Shown here piece by piece: positions 9,866 through 18,359 of a DNA stretch of 64,000 bases (position 1 is its first letter; every line of letters begins with the position of its first letter). The DNA comes from Streptomyces californicus. GTDB taxonomy: Bacteria; Actinomycetota; Actinomycetes; Streptomycetales; Streptomycetaceae. Below the pieces are notes generated by a model. The model did no database searches. It had not been told where the DNA came from and worked only from the letters and a program-made list of their open reading frames with translations. The stretch covers positions 124,001-188,000 of the forward strand of contig NZ_JNZZ01000012.1 in the NCBI RefSeq assembly GCF_000717645.1. The letters are read 5' to 3'. The position numbers were made by a program, and so were the translations under genes.

Positions 9866-11158
9866 TCAACCTTTCCACACCGGCTCCGGCAGGCCGAGGT
9901 GCGACCGCAGCGTGGAGCCGGTGTACGCGGAGCGGAACGCCCCGCTCTCCTGGAGGATCGGGACGACCCGGTCGACGAAGTCGTCCAGGCCGCCGGGGGT
10001 GAGGTGGGGGACGAGGATGAAGCCGTCGGCGGCCCGCCCGTCGACGAACGCGGTCAGCTCGGCCGCGACGGTGGCGGGCGAGCCGATGAACGACTGCCGG
10101 GTGGTCGTCTCGATGACGGTCCCCCGCAGCGAGAGCCCCTTGGCCTCGGCGAGCGCGCGCCAGCGGGCGGCGATCGCGAAGGGGTCGCCGTGCCGGACCC
10201 GGCCCTGGGTGATCCCGGAGTCGGGCACCGGGTCGAACGCGGGGAGCGGGCCCTCGGGATCGTACGCGGAGAGGTCGGTGCCCCAGACCTGTTCGGCGGC
10301 GAGGATCGCGTTCTGCGGGGAGACCTGCTGCCGCCGGATCTCGTACGCCAGCTCCTGCGCCTCGGCGTCGGTGTCGCCGGTCACCACGGTGACCCCGGGC
10401 ATGATCTTGAGGCTCTCGGGCTCCCTGCCGTACGCCGCGAGCCGGGCCTTGACGTCGGCGTAGAAGGCGCGGCCCGCCTCCAGGGTGCCGTGCCGGGTGA
10501 AGATGACGTCGGCGGCCGACGCGGCGAACTCCCGGCCCTCGTCGGAGTCCCCGGCCTGGATGACGACCGGGTGGCCCTGCGGCGAGCGCGGGACGGTGAA
10601 CTCCCCGGAGACCGTGAACTGCGGCCCGTCGTGGGCGAACGGCCGCGAGACGCCGTCGGGCGTCCAGGAGTCCCACAGTTCGCGGGCGGTGGCGACGAAC
10701 TCGGCCGCCCGGGTGTACCGGTCGGCGCGGTCGAGGTAGCCGCCGCGGCGGAAGTTCTCCCCGGTGAAGGCGTCGGAGGAGGTCACCACGTTCCAGGCGG
10801 CGCGGCCCGCGCTGAGGTGGTCGAGGGTGGCGAGCCGGCGGGCGAGTTCGTAGGGCTCGTTGAAGGTGGCGTTGACGGTGGCGGCGAGGCCGAGCCGTTC
10901 GGTGACGGCGGCCAGCGCGTTGAGCACGGTCAGCGACTCGGGCCGGCCGACCACGTCGAGATCGTGGACGCGGCCGTTGTGCTCGCGCAGCCGCAGCCCT
11001 TCGGCGAGGAAGAAGAAGTCGAACTTCCCGCGCTCCGCCGTCCGGGCGAGGTGCTCGAAAGAGGCGAAGTCGATCTGGCTGCCGGAGCGGGGGTCGGCCC
11101 ATACGGTGGTGCTGTTGACCCCGGGGAAGTGGGCGGCGAGGTGCATCGGGCGCGGCAC
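9866..11158 (-). CDS. LLM-class flavin-dependent monooxygenase (NtaA/SnaA/DszA group)
   Basis: 430 residues with the bacterial luciferase-like fold of the NtaA/SnaA/DszA group: DFFFLAEGLR, ATVNATFNEPYELARRLATLDHLSAGRAAWNVVTS and a C-terminal FILVPHLTPGGLDDFVDRVVPIL. Enzymes of this group use reduced FMN from a separate reductase to oxidise sulfonates, alkylthio compounds or chelators. The GTG at 11158 follows the stop of the preceding monooxygenase gene by two bases, so translation is coupled. With the amino-acid transporter and the Cys-ending leader peptide of the cluster, oxidation of an organosulfur compound such as an S-substituted cysteine is the best guess; the substrate is not readable from sequence. 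No flavin reductase gene is present nearby. Confidence 0.88.
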   Translation of the reverse strand: MPRPMHLAAHFPGVNSTTVWADPRSGSQIDFASFEHLARTAERGKFDFFFLAEGLRLREHNGRVHDLDVVGRPESLTVLNALAAVTERLGLAATVNATFNEPYELARRLATLDHLSAGRAAWNVVTSSDAFTGENFRRGGYLDRADRYTRAAEFVATARELWDSWTPDGVSRPFAHDGPQFTVSGEFTVPRSPQGHPVVIQAGDSDEGREFAASAADVIFTRHGTLEAGRAFYADVKARLAAYGREPESLKIMPGVTVVTGDTDAEAQELAYEIRRQQVSPQNAILAAEQVWGTDLSAYDPEGPLPAFDPVPDSGITQGRVRHGDPFAIAARWRALAEAKGLSLRGTVIETTTRQSFIGSPATVAAELTAFVDGRAADGFILVPHLTPGGLDDFVDRVVPILQESGAFRSAYTGSTLRSHLGLPEPVWKG

Positions 11159-11160
11159 GG

Positions 11161-12237
11161 TCAGACCCCCTTCGCGGCGGTGCGGACGCCGGCGTACCGG
11201 CTCGCGGGGCGCGGCAGCCCCAGGTGTTCGCGCAGGGTGCCGCCGGGGTGGAAGGTACGGAAGAGGCTGCGGTGCTGGAGGAGGGCCACGGTGCCGTTGA
11301 CGATCCTTTCGAGGTCGCGTTCGGGGGTGATGGGTGTGAGGTGGAAGCCGTCGGCCGCGCCGGAGCGGTGCCACTGGGCGATGAGGTCGGCGAGGTCGAC
11401 GGGCCCGCCCCGGAAGTAGGTGCCGCCACCGGCGAGCCGCGGCCCGCTCTCCAGCCCCGGCTCGGGAGCGGTCTCCGCGTCGCCGAGGTCGACGGTGAGC
11501 GCGACGAGGACCCGCAGGTTCTCCGGGTCCCGGCCGTGGGCGGCGGCCCTGGTGCGCACCTCGTCGCGGACGGCGGCCGCCTGCTCGGGGGTGGTGGCCC
11601 GGATGTGGACGACGTCGGCGTGCCGGGCGGCCGCCTCGCGAGCCGGGGCGGTGGTGGCGTCGAGGACGGTGACGGGGCGGCCCTGCGGTGGTCGCGGCAC
11701 GATCGCGGGGCCCTTGACCGTGAAGGCGGAGCCCTCGAAGTCGACGTAGTGGAGCTTGTCCCGGTCGATGAAGCGGCCGGTGGCGGCGTCCCTGATCTCG
11801 GCGTCGTCCTCCCAGCTGTCCCAGAGCCGTCCGGAGACGTCGGCGACCTCGCCGGCCTCCCGCCACAGCTCGGCGGGGGGCGCTGCGGCGCGGCGGCCGA
11901 AGAGCCGGGCCTCCGCCCCGGTGGTCGAGACGTCCGCCTGCCAGCCCGCCCGGCCCCGGCTCACCCAGTCGAGGGTGGCGACGGCCGAGGAGACATGGAA
12001 GGGCTCGGTGTGGGTGGTGGTCACGGTCGGGACGAGCCCGATCCGGTCGGTGCCGGGGGCGACGCGGGCCAGGACGGCGAGCGCGTCGGGCCCGGGGCGG
12101 GCGAAGGAGTCGCCGAGGGTGACGTAGTCGAGGGCGCCGTCCTCGGCGAGCCGGGCGAGCCGGAGGTAGTGCCCGGCGTCGTAGTGCGGCGGGCCGCCGA
12201 TCTCGGCGGCGAGGTGGAGGGACGTACGGGCGGACAT
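11161..12237 (-). CDS. LLM-class flavin-dependent oxidoreductase
   Basis: 358 residues, shorter than its downstream neighbour and diverged from it. Luciferase-like features are LARLAEDGALDYVTLGDSF, RIGLVPTVTTTHTEPFHVSSAVATLDWVS, RAGWQADVST and a C-terminal DGFHLTPITPERDLERIV. The ATG at 12237 has GAGAGG upstream and agrees with the family start; the open frame further upstream is Arg/Pro-rich and unlikely to be coding. A 92-base gap separates it from the binding-protein gene, and the next gene starts two bases after its stop. The pair of LLM enzymes behind one amino-acid ABC transporter resembles the layout of S-alkylcysteine-use operons such as ytmI of Bacillus; that comparison is inference. 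Confidence 0.85.
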   Translation of the reverse strand: MSARTSLHLAAEIGGPPHYDAGHYLRLARLAEDGALDYVTLGDSFARPGPDALAVLARVAPGTDRIGLVPTVTTTHTEPFHVSSAVATLDWVSRGRAGWQADVSTTGAEARLFGRRAAAPPAELWREAGEVADVSGRLWDSWEDDAEIRDAATGRFIDRDKLHYVDFEGSAFTVKGPAIVPRPPQGRPVTVLDATTAPAREAAARHADVVHIRATTPEQAAAVRDEVRTRAAAHGRDPENLRVLVALTVDLGDAETAPEPGLESGPRLAGGGTYFRGGPVDLADLIAQWHRSGAADGFHLTPITPERDLERIVNGTVALLQHRSLFRTFHPGGTLREHLGLPRPASRYAGVRTAAKGV

Positions 12238-12329
12238 GGCGGGACCTCTCGGGTCGGCGGTCGGTCGGGGTGTCGCGGGGCCGCTCGCCCGGCCGCGCGC
12301 CGAGGGGACGCGCGGCCGGGCCCGGGACG

Positions 12330-13304
12330 TCAGCCGGTGGGCCTGGGCAGGCCGGGCGGGTTGATCTCCGACCTCTCCACGGCCTCGCCGCTCAGCCCCC
12401 ACCGCTTGAGGACCTCGCCGTACGAGCCGTTGCGGATGATGTGGTCGATCGCGGCGGCGTACGCCTTCACCAGGCCGCTGTCCTTCTTGGTGGTGGCGGC
12501 GATCTTGCCCTGGAGGTCCCCGCCGGCCCCGGAGAGCTGGCCGATGATCTCGGACTGGCCCGCCGTGGCGACGTGGTAGGCGGCGTTGGGGCTGGGGCCG
12601 AGATGGGCGTCGACGCGGCCGGACCGGAGGGCCAGGTAGTAGTCGGTCTCCTTCTGGAAGTACGTGATGTCCACGGGCTCGCGCCCGGCCCTGACGTTCT
12701 CCTCGCTCCAGTCGACGAGGATCTTCTCCTGGTTGGTGCCGGAGGAGACCGAGATCTTCTTCCCCGCGACGTCGGCGGGGCCCTTCACCTTCCAGCCGGA
12801 GCCCTTCTTCGCCTCGAAGGCGATGTTGTCGAGCCGGTAGGTGGCGAAGTCGTACTTCTCCTTGCGCTCCTCGGTCACGGTGACGTTGGAGAGAACGGCG
12901 TCGAACTTGGAGCTGTCCAGGCCGACGAAGAGGTTCTCCCAGGAGACCTCCTCGAACCGCGGTTCCAGGCCGAGGGTGTCGGCGACGAGGGTGGCGATGT
13001 CGATCTCGGAGCCGATCCGGGTCCGGTCGTCGGTGGCGTAGAAGCCGAGCGGCGGCGAGGCGTCCGCGCTGGCCCCGATCCGCAGCGTTCCTCGCTTGCG
13101 GACCGCCTCGGGGACGAGATCGGCGGCGGCCGCCGCCTTCTCGCCTCTGATCCGGTCCTGGTCGGGCCCGATGTTGACCCCGCCGTCCTTGTGGCCTTCC
13201 GGAGCCGCCGGATCGGCAGCGGAGCCGGTGGCGCCGCAGGCGGTGAGCAGACCGGTGGCGGTCAGGGCGGCGAGGGCGAGCGTGGTGCTGCGGCGGACGG
13301 ACAC
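12330..13304 (-). CDS. amino-acid-type ABC transporter substrate-binding lipoprotein
   Basis: 324 residues. Lipoprotein signal with lipobox LTAC near residue 23, then a family-3 solute-binding fold: GTLRIGASADASPPLGFY, EIDIATLVADTLGL, FDAVLSNVTVTEERKEKYDFATY, and a late YGEVLKRWGLS helix. It delivers a polar amino acid or derivative to the permease and ATPase encoded just upstream. The GTG start has AAGGAG seven bases before it. It lies 38 bases after the ATPase gene. It resembles the divergent binding protein at 18360 in layout (GTLRI core, EINPP/EISPPE tail), so the cluster carries two related receptors. Confidence 0.92.
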   Translation of the reverse strand: MSVRRSTTLALAALTATGLLTACGATGSAADPAAPEGHKDGGVNIGPDQDRIRGEKAAAAADLVPEAVRKRGTLRIGASADASPPLGFYATDDRTRIGSEIDIATLVADTLGLEPRFEEVSWENLFVGLDSSKFDAVLSNVTVTEERKEKYDFATYRLDNIAFEAKKGSGWKVKGPADVAGKKISVSSGTNQEKILVDWSEENVRAGREPVDITYFQKETDYYLALRSGRVDAHLGPSPNAAYHVATAGQSEIIGQLSGAGGDLQGKIAATTKKDSGLVKAYAAAIDHIIRNGSYGEVLKRWGLSGEAVERSEINPPGLPRPTG

Positions 13305-13342
13305 GTACGTACTCCTTGGGAGGGAAGAGGGGGCGGGACGGG

Positions 13343-14116
13343 TCAGAGGACCTTGGAGAGGAACGCGCGGGTGCGCTCCTGGACGGGGTGGTCGAGTACG
13401 TCGGCGGGCGGGCCCTGTTCGACGACGCGGCCCTCGTCCATGAACACGACGGTGTCGGCGACCTCGCGGGCGAAGCCGATCTCGTGGGTGACGACGATCA
13501 TCGTGGTGCCGCCGCGGGCCAGGTCCTTGATGACGTCGAGGACCTCGCCGACGAGTTCGGGGTCGAGGGCGGAGGTCGGCTCGTCGAAGAGCAGGAGGCG
13601 GGGTTCCAGGGCCAGCGCGCGGGCGATGGCGACGCGCTGCTGCTGGCCGCCGGAGAGCTGTGCGGGGTAGGCCGCCGCCTTGTCCAGGAGGCCGACCCGT
13701 TCGAGCAGCTTCTCCGCCGCCGCCACGGCCGCCTTGCGGGGGCGGCCCAGCGCCGAGACCGGGGCCTCGATGATGTTCTCCAGGACGGTGAGGTGCGGGA
13801 AGAGGTGGAAGTTCTGGAAGACGAAGCCGATCTTGGTGCGTTGGCGCAGCACCTCGCGTTCGCGCAGTTCGTAGAGCTTGTCGCCGTCCCTGCGGTAGCC
13901 GACCAGTGTGCCGTCCACGCTGATCCAGCCCCGGTCCACCTTCTCCAGGTGGTTGATGGTGCGCAGGAGCGTGGACTTGCCGGAGCCGGAGGGGCCGATG
14001 ACGACGGTGACCTCGCCGGGACGGACCGCGAGGTCGATGCCGCGCAGCACCTCCAGGGAGCCGAACTTCTTGTGCACGGAGCGGATTTCGACCATGGCGT
14101 CGCTGGGTGCGCTCAT
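13343..14116 (-). CDS. amino-acid ABC transporter ATP-binding protein
   Basis: 257 residues, full length for a polar amino-acid uptake ATPase. It shows Walker [11 protein letters not shown]-loop [11 protein letters not shown], signature LSGGQQQR, Walker [13 protein letters not shown] and the H-loop VVTHEIG. It powers the permease encoded directly upstream, whose stop it overlaps by four bases (ATGA). It serves one or both permeases of the cluster, since no second ATPase gene is present. Confidence 0.95.
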   Translation of the reverse strand: MSAPSDAMVEIRSVHKKFGSLEVLRGIDLAVRPGEVTVVIGPSGSGKSTLLRTINHLEKVDRGWISVDGTLVGYRRDGDKLYELREREVLRQRTKIGFVFQNFHLFPHLTVLENIIEAPVSALGRPRKAAVAAAEKLLERVGLLDKAAAYPAQLSGGQQQRVAIARALALEPRLLLFDEPTSALDPELVGEVLDVIKDLARGGTTMIVVTHEIGFAREVADTVVFMDEGRVVEQGPPADVLDHPVQERTRAFLSKVL

Positions 14117-15060
14117 CGCACGGCCCCCTTGGCGTAGTGGCGTTCGACGTAGTGCTGGAGGACGGAGAGCACGGTGGTGAGGAGGATGTACCAGACGGTG
14201 GCGACCATCAGCAGCGGCACGACCCGGCCGTTGCGGCCGTAGACCACCTGCACCTGGTAGAAGAGTTCGCCGATCGCCATGACGGAGACGATCGAGGTGC
14301 CCTTGAACAGCGAGATGATCTCGTTGGCGGCGTTGGGCAGGATGGAGCGCATGGCCTGCGGGAGGACGATCCGCCGCAGCTGCCGCAGGCGCGGGATGCC
14401 GAGGGCGGCCGCCGCCTCCGACTGGCCCCGGTCCACCGCGAGGACGCCGCCGCGCACGATCTCCGCCGCGTACGCCGCCTGGTGCAGGGCGAGGCCGAGG
14501 ACGGCGGCGCTGGTCGCGCCGACGAGGTTCATCGTGTCGAAGGCGAAGAAGCCCGGCCCGAACGGGATGCCGAAGGTCAACTCCTCGTACAGGTAGGCGA
14601 GGTTGAACCAGAACAGCAGTTGCACGATGAGCGGGATCGAGCGGAAGGCCCAGATGTAGCCGTGGGCGACCGCCCGCAGGAACCGGCTCTCCGAGAGCCG
14701 CATGAAGGCCAGGACGATCCCGAGGGCGAAGCCGAGGACCGTTCCGTAGACGGTGAGTTGGAGGGTGACCCAGACGGCCTTGAGGATCGTCGGCGCGGTG
14801 AAGAAGCGGGCGAAGACGTCCCACTCCCAACCGGGGTTGGTGATCAGCCCGTTGAGGAACTGGGCGAGCAGGACGGCCGTCGCCGCGATGGCGGCCCAGC
14901 GCCACGGGTGGCGGGCGGGGACGATCGTCAGCGTCTCGCTCCCGGCGCCGGCCCCCTTCGCGGCACAGCGGTCGGCGGGCGGAGGCGCGGACGGCCCGGC
15001 GGACGGGTCGGTGGGCGGTCCGGCGGACGGATCGACGGGTGGATCGCTGGTCAGCGACAT
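14113..15060 (-). CDS. amino-acid ABC transporter permease (first)
   Basis: 315 residues. After a ~45-residue Pro/Ala-rich cytoplasmic start there are about five membrane helices and the EAA loop [17 protein letters not shown] followed by [12 protein letters not shown], as in His/Glu/polar amino-acid permeases (HisMQ type). It probably acts as a homodimer or as a heterodimer with the permease at 16972. AAGGA stands nine bases before the ATG. It is coupled by ATGA to the ATPase gene. The gene upstream encodes an FAD protein, an unusual insert between two permease genes. Confidence 0.92.
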   Translation of the reverse strand: MSLTSDPPVDPSAGPPTDPSAGPSAPPPADRCAAKGAGAGSETLTIVPARHPWRWAAIAATAVLLAQFLNGLITNPGWEWDVFARFFTAPTILKAVWVTLQLTVYGTVLGFALGIVLAFMRLSESRFLRAVAHGYIWAFRSIPLIVQLLFWFNLAYLYEELTFGIPFGPGFFAFDTMNLVGATSAAVLGLALHQAAYAAEIVRGGVLAVDRGQSEAAAALGIPRLRQLRRIVLPQAMRSILPNAANEIISLFKGTSIVSVMAIGELFYQVQVVYGRNGRVVPLLMVATVWYILLTTVLSVLQHYVERHYAKGAVR

Positions 15061-15133
15061 GGAGGCAGTCCTTGGGCGCGGAGACGGAGGCGGCGGTACG
15101 GAACCGGGGTGGTACGGGAGGGCGGCGGCCGGG

Positions 15134-16975
15134 TCAGGAGGGAAGGCGACCGGGACAGGAGAGGTCGCGCAGCAACGTGAGCGCGGCGCGCGCGGCGGCG
15201 TCGTTCTGCCGGAAGGCGGGACCGCCGGTCCGGGGGCGGGTGAACGCCCCGCTGTTGCGCGCGGTGGTGAACGGCCCCAGCGCGAAGCGGCGCGGGTGCG
15301 GGCGGCCGGCCCGGTCCAGGACCCGGCTGTCGGCCGGGTCCACGGACAGCAGTCCGGAGCCGGTGACCGCCGCCCCCTCGTCGCGCAGGGCGCGCAGCAG
15401 CGGGCTCGCGGTGTGCCGGAGCGAGGGGTCGGGCAGCCGGGCCTCGACCAGCGCACGGGCCTCGGTGGCCGCGCCGGGGACGGTGGCGCTCCGGGCCCGG
15501 AAGAGGCCCCGCTCCTCGTCGGCCTCCACCGTCAGGTCGGCGCCGAGGAAGCGGACGACGCCGGCCCGGGACAGGGCCAGGAGCTGGTGGAGGCGGGGGC
15601 CGGGCGGGCCGGAGGCCAGGTAGCTGAAGAAGCCGTGCCACCAGCCGCCGATGTCGCCGAGCCGGACGAGCTGGGCGTAGGCGGAGAGGAGCCCGAGGAA
15701 GACGGCGAGGTCCTCGCTGTGCCCCGGGTCGTGGCGGCGGGCCAGGTCGTCCGTGATGTAGGCGCGCAGCGCATCCTGGAGGGCGTCGGGCGAGGGGTGG
15801 CGTACGCCGTCGAGCGGCCGGTCGAGCGCGTCGAGGTCGAGCCGGTCGGCCGGGTCGGGCACGGCCTCCGCGACGAGGGCCGCCAGTTCGGGACTGCCCG
15901 GGTCGGCGGCGGCGTACTTGTCGGCGAAGACCTCGTGGGCCAGGGCGGTGCGCTCGGGGTGGGCGGTGAACAGCCGGTGGTAGTGGGCGTGGCCCAGCTC
16001 CTTCACGACGGCCGGCCAGACGTCGCGCCGGAAGTCGAGCGGCCCGGCGGACCGCAGCGCCGCCTCGGTCCAGTCGGGCCCCAAGTGCCGAGGCAGGGGC
16101 GGGCGTTCACCGGTCCAGGCGTAGCCGATCTTCGCGTGGTACGGGACGCCTCGCCGCGATCCGACGTACAGCACGGGCTCCCGGCCCGAGGGCAGGTAGA
16201 CCCCGTCCTCGTGCCGGCCGCCGCGCCCCTCGGTGAGCAGGACCATCAGGTCGACGAAGGCGAGCCCGAACCCCCGGACGATGACGGGCTCCCCGGGGCG
16301 CAGGGCGCCGAGGTCGCTGTCGGCGGTGAAGTCGGGCGGGAGGTGGACCAGGCCGTGGCGCCGGGCGAAGTCGCCCAGTCCCGCCTGCTCGGGCTCCTCC
16401 TCGGCGTCGAGGTGGCCGACGGTGAGCACGACGAGGTCGGCGAGGAGCGGTTCGGGGCGGTCCTGGAGCCGGACGCGCTGGCGGCCGCCGCGCGGGCCGG
16501 TGACGGCGAGGGCGGTGGTGCGGTGTTCGTGGACGGTGACGCCGGGCGGCAGGGCGGCGCGCGCTCGCTCGTAGGTCCAGCGCAGATAGGCGCTCTGGAG
16601 CCGCCGGGTGGGGAAGTCGCTTCCGGTGAGGCCGTGGATCTCGGCGAGCACGGCGGGGTCGGCGTCCGGGGTGACGCGCCCGGCGCGCACGTCGTCGGCC
16701 CAGGCGTCCAGGGCCGGTCCCGCCACGACGGGGCCGGCCAGCTCCACCGTCTCGTCGGTGAACATGGTGACGTCCTCGGCCATGGAGTTCATCCACAGCA
16801 GCGGCGACTGGTCGGGCCGCCATATCCGGCCGCCGCCCGGCGGGTGGGGGTCCACGACGTGGAGGTCCAGGGGCGTGTCTCCGTACAGCTCACCGGCGTT
16901 GGCGGCGATGCGCTCGATGACGCCGGTGCCGCGCGGGCCGCCGCCGATCACCACGAGGCTGGGCCGGGCGCTCAT
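15134..16975 (-). CDS. FAD/NAD(P)-binding protein of the transporter operon
   Basis: 613 residues. The N-terminal dinucleotide fold is plain, with VVIGGGPRGTGVIERI at about 8-23 and LVVLTVGHLDAEEE farther on, as in the FAD-NAD(P)-binding family (PF13454 type). The rest has a DFPTRRLQSAYLRW helix and GEPVIVRGFGLAFVDLM, a second Rossmann-like strand. The exact reaction is unknown. It might be a monooxygenase, or supply electrons to the LLM enzymes of the same operon, which need reduced flavin; both are inference. It overlaps the upstream permease stop by ATGA, so it is firmly in the operon, and a 73-base gap precedes the next permease. Confidence 0.85.
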   Translation of the reverse strand: MSARPSLVVIGGGPRGTGVIERIAANAGELYGDTPLDLHVVDPHPPGGGRIWRPDQSPLLWMNSMAEDVTMFTDETVELAGPVVAGPALDAWADDVRAGRVTPDADPAVLAEIHGLTGSDFPTRRLQSAYLRWTYERARAALPPGVTVHEHRTTALAVTGPRGGRQRVRLQDRPEPLLADLVVLTVGHLDAEEEPEQAGLGDFARRHGLVHLPPDFTADSDLGALRPGEPVIVRGFGLAFVDLMVLLTEGRGGRHEDGVYLPSGREPVLYVGSRRGVPYHAKIGYAWTGERPPLPRHLGPDWTEAALRSAGPLDFRRDVWPAVVKELGHAHYHRLFTAHPERTALAHEVFADKYAAADPGSPELAALVAEAVPDPADRLDLDALDRPLDGVRHPSPDALQDALRAYITDDLARRHDPGHSEDLAVFLGLLSAYAQLVRLGDIGGWWHGFFSYLASGPPGPRLHQLLALSRAGVVRFLGADLTVEADEERGLFRARSATVPGAATEARALVEARLPDPSLRHTASPLLRALRDEGAAVTGSGLLSVDPADSRVLDRAGRPHPRRFALGPFTTARNSGAFTRPRTGGPAFRQNDAAARAALTLLRDLSCPGRLPS

Positions 16976-17847
16976 CGCGCACCCGCCGTGCCGCGGGCGT
17001 AGTACCGCTCGACGTAGCGCTGTCCGATGCTCAGCAGCGTGGTGACGGCCGCGTACCAGACGGTGGCGACGAGGAGCAGCGGGATGACCTGGTAGGTGCG
17101 GTGGTAGACGAGCTGGACGGAGTAGAGCAGGTCCTGGACGGCGATGATGCTGACGATGGAGGTGCCCTTGAGGGTGCCGATCAGCATGTTCCCGGCCGGC
17201 GGCACGATGGAGCGCATCGCCTGCGGCAGCACGATGCGCCGGAACCGCCGCCAGGGGCCGAGGCCGAGGGACTGGGCGGCCTCCACCTGGCCCCGTTCGA
17301 CGGAGAGGATGCCGCCGCGCACGACCTCGGCGGCGTACGCGGCCTCGTGCAGGGTCAGCCCGACGACGGCGACGGCGACCGGGCCGAGGAGGCGGGTCGT
17401 GGAGACTCCGAGGATCTGCGGGTACAGGGCGCCGATGTTGAACCAGAACAGGAGCTGGACCAGGATCGGCGTGGACCGGAACAGCCACACGTACCCCCAA
17501 CTGACGGCCTGGAGCACCGGGTTGCCGGAGAGCCGCAGGACGGCGAGCAGGGCGCCCAGGGCGAATCCGAGCACCATGACCACGGCGGTGAGCCAGAGCG
17601 TGAGCCACAGTCCGCGCAGGACGGGGACGGTGGCGAAGTAGGAGAGCACGACGTCCCACTGGAAGGCGTCGTTGCGGACGACCGAGTCCAGCGCGAGCCC
17701 GAGGAGGACGAGGACGGCGACGGCCGCCGTCCAGCGGCCCGTCCGGCGCACCGGGACGATCCGGGGAAGGGCCTCGGAGCCGGCCTCGGCGGACGGGGCC
17801 GGGGCGGCGGACGACGGCGAAGGGGGCGGAACGGTCTGCGGGGGCAT
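16972..17847 (-). CDS. amino-acid ABC transporter permease (second), first gene of operon
   Basis: 291 residues, HisMQ-type permease: a Pro/Ser-rich start, about five hydrophobic helices, EAA loop EAAQSLGLGPWRRFRRI and [15 protein letters not shown]. Clearly paralogous to the permease at 14113 over most of its length. ATG at 17847 with GGAG nine bases before. It heads the minus-strand operon that runs to 9040. Having two permeases, one ATPase and two binding proteins suggests either a heterodimeric channel or two transporters sharing an ATPase. Confidence 0.92.
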   Translation of the reverse strand: MPPQTVPPPSPSSAAPAPSAEAGSEALPRIVPVRRTGRWTAAVAVLVLLGLALDSVVRNDAFQWDVVLSYFATVPVLRGLWLTLWLTAVVMVLGFALGALLAVLRLSGNPVLQAVSWGYVWLFRSTPILVQLLFWFNIGALYPQILGVSTTRLLGPVAVAVVGLTLHEAAYAAEVVRGGILSVERGQVEAAQSLGLGPWRRFRRIVLPQAMRSIVPPAGNMLIGTLKGTSIVSIIAVQDLLYSVQLVYHRTYQVIPLLLVATVWYAAVTTLLSIGQRYVERYYARGTAGAR

Positions 17848-17944
17848 GCGGGAGCTCCGTGGATGCTCAGCTCGAACACGGGGCGTGCCTTCACACCAAA
17901 GACCACACGTGGACCGGGCCCCTCAGCACCGGTCCGCCTCCGAG

Positions 17945-17972
17945 ATAAGCGGCGTACACGGGGAGTTGTCAA
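17945..17972 (-). promoter_or_regulatory. candidate promoter of the sulfur-type operon
   Basis: On the minus strand a perfect TTGACA (17967-17972) is followed after 16 bases by GCTTAT, or after 18 by TTATCT, either of which could be the -10 element. It lies about 100 bases before the first permease ATG. Confidence 0.45.
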
Positions 17973-18008
17973 GCCTGTCCACACTGTGAGCCGTACGTCT
18001 CACTTCGG

Positions 18009-18037
18009 TTGACGCGCCGTCGGAAGCCTGTTCCACT
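18009..18037 (+). promoter_or_regulatory. candidate promoter for a leaderless leader-peptide transcript
   Basis: TTGACG (18009-18014), a 17-base spacer and TCCACT (18032-18037). The start point expected about seven bases on is the A of the leader-peptide ATG at 18044, so the transcript would be leaderless. No ribosome site precedes that ATG, which fits. Confidence 0.5.
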
Positions 18038-18043
18038 GAGCCC

Positions 18044-18115
18044 ATGCATCCACAGCAGTGGCTGGTCACCCGCTCCCACATCGACTTCGGTCGCGTGTGG
18101 TCCTCCTCCTGTTGA
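18044..18115 (+). CDS. Cys-ending leader peptide, sulfur-operon attenuator
   Basis: 23 codons plus TGA, too short for usual gene finders. The peptide holds RSHIDFGRVWSSSC, which fits the R-x-H-[IV]-D-x-x-R-V-x-S-x-x-C pattern of the short leader peptides found upstream of sulfur transport and assimilation operons in actinobacteria; the last residue is Cys. In mycobacteria similar leaderless short ORFs make downstream expression respond to cysteine supply through ribosome stalling. Here the binding lipoprotein gene begins 244 bases later. A promoter is placed to start transcription at the ATG itself. The match to the pattern is seen directly; cysteine sensing is inferred from the family. Confidence 0.75.
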   Translation: MHPQQWLVTRSHIDFGRVWSSSC

Positions 18116-18359
18116 GCCGACCCCCTGCTGTCCGGTTCCTTCCCGCTCACGCCGCCTTCCTCCGGCGTTCGAGCCCCGTTCCCCGCGTGACTTCGCCTCC
18201 GCCACACCGCGCCGCCCTCCCCTCGCTCCGCTGAACCCTCCCGGCCTCGCGCCGGCGCTCCGCCGCCTCTCCGGGCCGCCGCGGCTCCTCGCCGCCGCGC
18301 CCCGGGGCGATCGGCCCGCCCCGCCTGCCCTCCTTCGACGAACCCGGAGACGCACCGCC

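Noticed and set aside
18160..18180. tRNA-like GTTCGAGCC at 18168
   Set aside because: No acceptor stem, D-arm or anticodon arm can be built around it; it lies in the leader of a binding-protein gene.
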